The notes beneath the pieces were generated by a model. It ran no database searches and was not told the origin of the DNA. It saw only the letters and a program-made list of their open reading frames with translations. A program made the translations under genes and the position numbers. From positions 1 to 10,658 of the forward strand of contig JAFUPT010000045.1 in NCBI GenBank assembly GCA_017481065.1: a stretch of 10,658 nt of DNA. The letters are read 5' to 3'. This document shows, in pieces, positions 7,056 through 10,658 of the stretch. Within the stretch, counting starts at the first letter, position 1; every line of letters begins with the position of its first letter. This stretch comes from Clostridia bacterium (GTDB lineage: Bacteria; Bacillota_A; Clostridia; Christensenellales; Aristaeellaceae).

Positions 7056-7104
7056 TTGGGGACGCTGTCCCCAAACCCCTGCCAAAGGGACAGTGTCCCT
7101 TTGG
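7056..7104 (+). repeat. Hairpin pair, modular palindromic repeat copy C
   Basis: 7056-7074 has arms TTGGGGAC and GTCCCCAA around GCT. 7082-7104 has arms CCAAAGGGAC and GTCCCTTTGG around AGT. The pair starts 14 nt after the upstream stop codon and leads into the terminator through a GAAACCCCAGAAT linker that is also found in copy B. Confidence 0.85.
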
Positions 7105-7116
7105 AAACCCCAGAAT

Positions 7117-7149
7117 AAAAAATCGACCCCGGAGCGGGGTCGATTTTTT
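7117..7149. terminator. Bidirectional terminator between convergent genes
   Basis: It is identical in all 33 positions to 663-695: six A, TCGACCCC, loop GGAGC, GGGGTCGA, six T. It lies between the convergent genes at 4859-7042 and 7293-8108 and can serve both. Confidence 0.9.
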
Positions 7150-7176
7150 GATGAATATTGATAACGGTTTTTTCTT

Positions 7177-7258
7177 TGCGGCGCAATGCGCCGCATACAG
7201 AGGGTTCCAAGGGGAATCATTCCCCTTGGCCGGGGGTTTGGGGGCTGGCAGCCCCCAA
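7177..7258 (-). repeat. Hairpin set, modular palindromic repeat copy E
   Basis: Three palindromes: TGCGGCGCA/TGCGCCGCA with a one-base centre (7177-7195), CCAAGGGGAA/TTCCCCTTGG around TCA (7207-7229), and TTGGGGGC/GCCCCCAA (7238-7258). On the minus strand they follow the stop of the PHP gene, as copy B follows its operon. The GC-rich hairpin at 7177-7195 lacks a T tract on either strand, so it is not a canonical terminator by itself. Confidence 0.8.
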
Positions 7259-7292
7259 CGTCTTTTCACAGCCCCAACGTTTCTCCGTCTCC

Positions 7293-8108
7293 TCACCACA
7301 GCTCCAGCGCGTCCACCCTGGTCTGGGTCTGGCCGATGGCGTTTTTGTTGAATGCGCCGTGGCAATCGCTGCCGGCGGTGATGTACAGCTTCCGTTGGCG
7401 GCAGATTTCGATGCAGCGGCGGGTGATGGAGGGGGTATGGCGCAGGTAATGGCATTCCACGCCATCCATGCCGGTATCCAGCGCGCCCTGCACATGCTGT
7501 TCAAAGATGCTGAGGTATTCGGTGGGGAATACCACGCCGGGGTGCGCCAGCACGGCCTTGCCGCCGGCTGCGTGGATGCGGCGCACGATCTCTTCGGCGG
7601 AATCAAAGCCGGCATCGGCATAGGTCACGCCGTAGCGGTCGTAGAAGCCGAAGCCGCTGCGCAGATCCGGGGTCACGCCCCGGGCCTGCATGTACTGCAG
7701 CATCTTCCATCCGCCGCGATTGGTATCGTGGGGGAAGGAGTCGTAATCGGAAATGCTCAGCTGCGGATAATCGGGTATCATGCGGCGGATCAGCTCGGTA
7801 CTCATGTCGTCCAGCCGGGCGCGGGCATGGCGGATGCGGCCGAGCAGGGCTTCGTTGGTGAAATCCGCATCATAGCAAAGGATGTGTACATCCACGCCCT
7901 CGTGCAGCGCATCGATTTCCACGCCGCAGATGTAATCCAGCCCGGCTTCCTTCGCCAGCGGCGCGGCTGCCAGGGACCCGGCCACCACGTTGTGGTCCGT
8001 CACGGAGAGCAGTTTCACGCCGTTCGCCTTCGCGCGGCGCACGATCTCCTCCGGGGAATAGGTGCCGTCGGAATACAGGGAATGGATGTGCAGGTCAGCA
8101 TAATTCAT
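7293..8108 (-). CDS. PHP-domain metal-dependent phosphoesterase
   Basis: 271 residues. The PHP metal ligands are all visible: DLHIHS (His7, His9), SDG (Asp14), TDHN (Asp38, His39), GVEIDA (Glu64), HILCYD (His75), AHPG (His189) and GSDCHG (Asp248, His250). The closest named relatives are TrpH/YciV-like phosphoesterases acting on phosphorylated nucleotides or nucleic-acid ends; the exact substrate here is unknown. The frame is open up to 8231, but that extension reads through a perfect promoter (8131-8159) and the palindromic repeat. The start was therefore placed at ATG 8106-8108, where the conserved domain begins one turn later. Its ribosome site is modest (GGCGAGG, 11 nt upstream). It appears to be a single-gene transcript. 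Confidence 0.92.
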   Translation of the reverse strand: MNYADLHIHSLYSDGTYSPEEIVRRAKANGVKLLSVTDHNVVAGSLAAAPLAKEAGLDYICGVEIDALHEGVDVHILCYDADFTNEALLGRIRHARARLDDMSTELIRRMIPDYPQLSISDYDSFPHDTNRGGWKMLQYMQARGVTPDLRSGFGFYDRYGVTYADAGFDSAEEIVRRIHAAGGKAVLAHPGVVFPTEYLSIFEQHVQGALDTGMDGVECHYLRHTPSITRRCIEICRQRKLYITAGSDCHGAFNKNAIGQTQTRVDALELW

Positions 8109-8130
8109 GGTAAAAAACACCTCGCCTATC

Positions 8131-8159
8131 ATTATCCACACTTTTTGTAAGCTTGTCAA
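8131..8159 (-). promoter_or_regulatory. Sigma-A promoter of the PHP gene
   Basis: On the minus strand, perfect TTGACA (8154-8159), a 17-nt spacer and GATAAT (8131-8136), 22 nt upstream of the ATG. The leader is very short. Confidence 0.85.
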
Positions 8160-8188
8160 CGGCGGGCGGGGGCAGGAACGGGGGGACG

Positions 8189-8242
8189 CCAAAGGGACGC
8201 CGTCCCTTTGGAAACCCTGCTTAAGGGACAAAGTCCCTTAAG
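8189..8242 (+). repeat. Hairpin pair, modular palindromic repeat copy D
   Basis: 8189-8211 has arms CCAAAGGGAC and GTCCCTTTGG around GCC. 8220-8242 has arms CTTAAGGGAC and GTCCCTTAAG around AAA. The linkers GAAACCCTGC and GAATCCCATGC give it plus-strand polarity, opposite to both flanking genes. It lies just upstream of the PHP promoter. Confidence 0.85.
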
Positions 8243-8253
8243 AATCCCATGCA

Positions 8254-8288
8254 AAAGCCATTGATCCCAGCGGGGGATCAATGGCTTT
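8254..8288 (-). terminator. Terminator of the 8314-8949 membrane protein gene
   Basis: A 15-bp stem AAAGCCATTGATCCC / GGGATCAATGGCTTT with a 5-nt loop. On the minus strand it is followed by a short T run (TTTT) and lies 25 nt past the stop codon. It differs in sequence from the GACCCC-type terminators but occupies the same place in the repeat block. Confidence 0.75.
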
Positions 8289-8313
8289 GGTATGATTCCG
8301 GACATGGGATTCA

Positions 8314-8949
8314 TTATGCGGAAAGTTCGTTTTCCTGTTGCGTCGAAGGAAGTGAACCATAGACGCGGCCGCGCAGGTGCTGGAAGAACCTGCCTTCCGG
8401 CTGTTCCACGTTCAGATATACGAAGGAAAGGAGGAACAGCAGCGCGCAGAAGGCGGTCCAGAGTTCTGCATCCCAGAAAACAAGGGAAAGAAAGATTTCT
8501 CCTGTTCCTTTGGCAAGACCATTGAAGAAATCAAGGAACCAGTTCTGTGCGGCGGCCTCCTGGAAGAAATTCCAAGAAAACCAGCCCTCCATCAGCAAAA
8601 ACAGCGTGCTGACGATGGCGGTGAGCCCATACCAGCGCGTGATTTTCTTCAGGCGGGAAGGATTGTCCATTGCGCCGCTTTGCTGCATGATCGCGCCTAG
8701 TATGATCAGCATAAAACCCATAAGCATCTGCGAAAATGCCATCAGGATGCCTGTGAAAGAAAGATGGAACATGCGCAGCACAACGAAGGATTTCAGCGCC
8801 AGAAACACGCCCGCCTTGAAGCCGAGGCCATAAATCCATTCCAGCGATTTGGGCAGCGGTGCGGCTGCATATGCTGCGGCGGCCTGGGAAGCCTTTCGTG
8901 CACCGCGTTTCAGGCGGGATTCCCTGCGCTCTCGCTTCTGTATTTCCAT
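8314..8949 (-). CDS. Unrecognised multi-spanning membrane protein under XRE-type control
   Basis: 211 residues from ATG 8947-8949, which has GAGGAGGGG 6-7 nt upstream. The frame continues to 9150 but would cross the promoter, so the shorter start was chosen. The N-terminus (residues 1-35) is strongly basic and Ala-rich (KRERRESRLKRGARKASQAAAAYAAA) and probably cytoplasmic. About four to five hydrophobic segments follow, including FVVLRMFHLSFTGILMAFSQ, MLMGFMLIILGAIM, LTAIVSTLFLLMEGW and AFCALLFLLSFVYLNV. Phe and Trp are frequent (WFSWNFFQEAAAQNWFLDFF). I recognise no family. It is divergent from an XRE-type regulator with a palindrome inside its own promoter, which suggests repression by that protein. 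GC content looks lower than in the neighbouring conserved genes. Confidence 0.78.
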   Translation of the reverse strand: MEIQKRERRESRLKRGARKASQAAAAYAAAPLPKSLEWIYGLGFKAGVFLALKSFVVLRMFHLSFTGILMAFSQMLMGFMLIILGAIMQQSGAMDNPSRLKKITRWYGLTAIVSTLFLLMEGWFSWNFFQEAAAQNWFLDFFNGLAKGTGEIFLSLVFWDAELWTAFCALLFLLSFVYLNVEQPEGRFFQHLRGRVYGSLPSTQQENELSA

Positions 8950-8982
8950 AATTGTCCCCTCCTCATAAAGTTTATCAATCAC

Positions 8983-9011
8983 AGTATAACTCAATTGAGT
9001 AATATAATCAA
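8983..9011 (-). promoter_or_regulatory. Promoter with palindromic operator between -35 and -10
   Basis: On the minus strand, TTGATT (9006-9011), a 17-nt spacer and TATACT (8983-8988). The spacer holds the perfect 12-bp palindrome ACTCAATTGAGT (8989-9000), which directly abuts the -10 box. Three further outer base pairs match after one mismatch (TAT at 8985-8987 with ATA at 9002-9004). This is a likely binding site for the adjacent XRE-type protein. Confidence 0.78.
9003..9008 (+). promoter_or_regulatory. Possible -10 box of the XRE regulator gene
   Basis: Perfect TATAAT on the plus strand, overlapping the -35 of the divergent promoter and next to the palindrome. No good -35 box stands at 16-18 nt upstream, so this promoter would be weak or need help. 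Confidence 0.45.
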
Positions 9012-9077
9012 TACTAAATCCCTCTACTTTATTGCCCACCTGAGAAATAGAATAGTAGCATAGAGAGGGGGATGGCC

Positions 9078-9389
9078 ATGGACGCAAAAAAACGCATTCG
9101 CGAATTGATGCAGGAGCGCGGCTGGAGCGAATACCGGCTGGCAATTGCATCCGGGCTATCCCAGTCTACTGTGGCGAACATATTTAACCGGAATACCACG
9201 CCTTCCGTGGTTACGCTGGAAGCCATTTGCCAGGGCTTGGGCATTACGCTTGCCCAGTTCTTCGCTGAAGGAAATATGGTGGAACTGAGCGATGAGCAGC
9301 GGCAGATGTTTGCAGATTGGAGCACGCTCTCCAAGGAGCAGAAGGAAGTGCTCAGGCAGCTGATTCGCGTCATGAAAGGGAATTCTTAA
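9078..9389 (+). CDS. XRE/Cro-CI family helix-turn-helix regulator
   Basis: 103 residues. An HTH_3-type domain covers residues 3-62: KKRIRELMQERGWSEYRLA, then the helix-turn-helix ASGLSQSTVANIFNRN, then TPSVVTLEAICQGLGITLAQFF. The tail (LSDEQRQMFADWSTLSKEQKEVLRQLIRVMK) is a charged helical segment that could help dimerise. GAGGGGG directly touches ATG 9072, so the second ATG at 9078, with 6-7 nt spacing, is taken as the start. The gene is divergent from the membrane protein gene and shares a 128-nt control region with a palindromic operator, so it probably represses its neighbour and perhaps itself. No ligand-binding domain is present. Confidence 0.9.
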   Translation: MDAKKRIRELMQERGWSEYRLAIASGLSQSTVANIFNRNTTPSVVTLEAICQGLGITLAQFFAEGNMVELSDEQRQMFADWSTLSKEQKEVLRQLIRVMKGNS

Positions 9390-9424
9390 GGGCAGTGAAG
9401 TTTCTTCACCGCCCTTTCTTCTTT
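9388..9424 (+). terminator. Intrinsic terminator after the XRE gene
   Basis: The stem AAGGGCAGTGAAG / CTTCACCGCCCTT has one mismatch and a TTT loop (9388-9416), followed by the pyrimidine run TCTTCTTT. It begins inside the TAA stop codon. Confidence 0.8.
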
Positions 9425-9465
9425 GGCATAGTATGCAAATATTCGTCCAAAGAGGAGTTTTGCGC

Positions 9466-10188
9466 ATGAATTCTGTGTTCTGGGCTGCGCTGGGCATCGG
9501 CGGATCCACGCTGATCGGTACTGGATGCGGCTTCCTTTTAAATAATGTAAGCGAAAGATGCAGCAGCGCGGTTACAGCCTTTGCAGCGGGCGTGATGCTG
9601 GCGGCGGCGTGCTTCGGGCTGTTTGCGCCGGCGATGGAGCTGGCCAGCGGACTGGGCTTTCTGATGATCATCGCGGGCGCAGCTTGCGGCATGCTGTTTC
9701 TGCGGGCCGTGGCGGCGATCTCCGGCAGGCTGGGCAGCGGCGTGCTCCGCAGCCATCCGGAGCTGATGTTTGTGCTGGCAATCGCCGTGCATAAGTTTCC
9801 CGAGGGCATGGCCGGGGGCGTGGGGCTGGGCGGCATGAATCCGGCGGCGGCGCTCACGGTGGTTGTGGGCATCGCCCTGCAAAATTTACCCGAGGGCGTG
9901 GTGATGATCCCGCCGATGCTCAACGCGGGCGTGCGGCGCGGCAGGGCGGCCTGTATCGCCCTGATCACGGGCCTGCTGAATGCAGCGGGCGTGTTTGCCG
10001 GCGCGCTTTGGGGCCGGCTCCCGGGCGGCGTGATGCCCTTCGCGCTGGCCTTCGCGGGCGGCGCCATGCTGGATGTGATCATCGCGCAGATGATTCCCCA
10101 GTCCGCCTGTTCCGGGCAGATCAAGCATGGCGCGCTGGTCACGCTGGGCGGCTTTATGATCATGGCCTGCGTGAACGCGGCGTTTTAG
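9466..10188 (+). CDS. ZIP-family metal transporter, GufA-like, with altered metal site
   Basis: 240 residues and eight predicted TM segments, typical of the ZIP family (uptake of Zn2+ or other divalent metals across the cytoplasmic membrane). The hallmark motifs are AVHKFPEG in TM4 (His109, Lys110, Pro112, Glu113) and ALQNLPEG in TM5 (Gln139, Asn140, Pro142, Glu143). Lys110 replaces the usual Asn. TM6 reads TGLLNAAG without the usual acidic residue. The usual Glu residues near the end of TM7 (EE.IPE type) read AQMIPQ. The M1-type ligands His, Glu, Gln and Glu are kept. AGAGGAG lies 8 nt before ATG 9466; the upstream frame start at 9433 has no ribosome site. I found only a weak promoter candidate (TAGTAT at 9429). 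Read-through from the XRE gene is possible. Confidence 0.9.
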   Translation: MNSVFWAALGIGGSTLIGTGCGFLLNNVSERCSSAVTAFAAGVMLAAACFGLFAPAMELASGLGFLMIIAGAACGMLFLRAVAAISGRLGSGVLRSHPELMFVLAIAVHKFPEGMAGGVGLGGMNPAAALTVVVGIALQNLPEGVVMIPPMLNAGVRRGRAACIALITGLLNAAGVFAGALWGRLPGGVMPFALAFAGGAMLDVIIAQMIPQSACSGQIKHGALVTLGGFMIMACVNAAF

Positions 10189-10205
10189 CGGGGCGCCTGC
10201 CCCGC
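10188..10205 (+). repeat. GC-rich hairpin after the ZIP gene
   Basis: Arms GCGGGGC and GCCCCGC around GCCT, overlapping the TAG stop, followed by AACCTTGCCC instead of a T tract. The position and the following linker resemble the first hairpin of copies A and C, so it may be a lone member of that family. It is a weak terminator at best. Confidence 0.5.
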
Positions 10206-10271
10206 AACCTTGCCCGGATTGTGACGGAAAGGAAAACATCAAAAAAAATTGAGAAAATGAGAAAAAAACGC

Positions 10272-10299
10272 TTGACATTTTCCTGGATTCGTGTATAAT
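10272..10299 (+). promoter_or_regulatory. Strong promoter of the tRNA cluster
   Basis: Perfect TTGACA (10272-10277), a 16-nt spacer and perfect TATAAT (10294-10299), preceded by an A-rich stretch (10231-10268) that could act as an UP element. This is fitting for a stable-RNA operon. Confidence 0.88.
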
Positions 10300-10305
10300 A
10301 TAATT

Positions 10306-10372
10306 CGTTGCCGACGCAACGGCGGTTATTCGCCGAGGCTGCCGAAAGGCTGTGGCAGCCGATCGTATCGAT
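10306..10372 (+). other. Hairpin-rich leader of the tRNA operon
   Basis: Between the predicted start site and the first tRNA lie CGTTGC-CGAC-GCAACG (10306-10321), CGGCG/CGCCG (10320-10335, competing with the first), GGCTGCC/GGCAGCC with a 10-nt loop (10337-10360) and ATCG-TAT-CGAT (10362-10372). No T-box sequence or open frame was found. Confidence 0.6.
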
Positions 10373-10374
10373 AG

Positions 10375-10450
10375 GCTGGCGTAGCTCAATTGGCAGAGCA
10401 GCTGATTTGTAATCAGCAGGTTGCGGGTTCGATTCCCTTCGCCAGCTCCA
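10375..10450 (+). tRNA. tRNA-Thr (UGU)
   Basis: 76 nt with encoded CCA. Acceptor GCTGGCG pairs with CGCCAGC, the discriminator is T, and anticodon TGT lies at 10408-10410 in loop TTTGTAA closed by GCTGA/TCAGC. The T-loop TTCGATT is normal. Confidence 0.97.
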
Positions 10451-10479
10451 TCGAGCGGGTCAAGGACGGCAATGCATGT

Positions 10480-10567
<88 letters not shown>

Positions 10568-10569
10568 AT

Positions 10570-10657
10570 GCGGGAATGGCGGAATTGGCAGACGCGCTAG
10601 ATTCAGGTTCTAGTCGGCGCTTAGTCGGTGCAGGTTCAAGTCCTGTTTCCCGCACCA
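10570..10657 (+). tRNA. tRNA-Leu (CAG)
   Basis: 88 nt with encoded CCA, one base before the window edge, and a long class II variable arm. Acceptor GCGGGAA pairs with TTCCCGC. Anticodon CAG lies at 10604-10606 in loop TTCAGGT closed by CTAGA/TCTAG. Only 5 nt separate it from tRNA-Tyr, so the three are probably cut from one transcript. Confidence 0.97.
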
Positions 10658-10658
10658 A

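Noticed and set aside
8109..8231. N-terminal extension of the PHP protein to 8231
   Set aside because: It would translate a palindromic repeat and a perfect promoter. The PHP domain begins right after the ATG at 8108.
598..8288. The repeated palindromes as a CRISPR array
   Set aside because: The copies are scattered over 7 kb, differ in sequence, have no regular spacers, and no cas gene is present.
8950..9150. N-terminal extension of the 8314-8949 membrane protein to 9150
   Set aside because: It would cross the promoter, the operator and part of the divergent regulator gene. The ATG at 8949 has a strong ribosome site.
10300..10374. A T-box riboswitch before the tRNA genes
   Set aside because: No T-box core sequence or specifier-loop architecture is seen, and the downstream genes are tRNAs, not a synthetase.

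Overview
The window looks like chromosome from a GC-rich, low-G+C-phylum relative (Firmicutes, class Clostridia), probably an uncultured gut lineage. This is inferred from strong GGAGG ribosome binding sites before nearly every gene, sigma-A type promoters (TTGACA/TATAAT), encoded CCA ends on the tRNAs, and the protein families present. No rRNA, integrase, transposase or CRISPR array was seen.

Layout, left to right. (1) 1-581: the 3' part of a sugar/glycerophosphate-type ABC transporter ATPase (+). (2) 598-1715: a membrane protein gene of unknown function (-) held between two inverted copies of a composite palindromic repeat of about 175 bp. (3) 1725-4529: a four-gene minus-strand operon with one promoter (4567-4595): Gfo/Idh/MocA oxidoreductase, exported ComEC-like metallo-beta-lactamase-fold protein, small Tic20/DUF4870-like membrane protein, and YbaK-type aminoacyl-tRNA deacylase. 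It ends in a terminator at 1602-1632. (4) 4859-7042: a divergent single gene for a 727-residue protein with an unknown N-terminal domain, a proline-rich linker, a coiled coil and what looks like an inactive McrB/MoxR-like AAA+ domain. (5) 7293-8108: a PHP-family phosphoesterase (-), convergent with the previous gene across a bidirectional terminator. (6) 8314-9389: a divergent pair, an unknown membrane protein (-) and an XRE-type repressor (+), sharing a short control region with a 12-bp perfect palindrome between the -35 and -10 boxes. (7) 9466-10188: a ZIP-family metal transporter with altered metal-site residues. (8) 10272-10657: a strong promoter, a hairpin-rich leader and tRNA-Thr(UGU), tRNA-Tyr(GUA) and tRNA-Leu(CAG).

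The most striking feature is a family of modular intergenic hairpins. At five places the spacers hold pairs of palindromes, most built as 10-bp arm, 3-nt loop, 10-bp arm, usually next to a terminator hairpin. Their arm sequences differ from copy to copy but nearly always stay complementary, which points to selected structure or to a mobile palindromic element. The best candidates for undescribed biology are this repeat family, the 727-residue pseudo-AAA protein, and the XRE/membrane protein pair.
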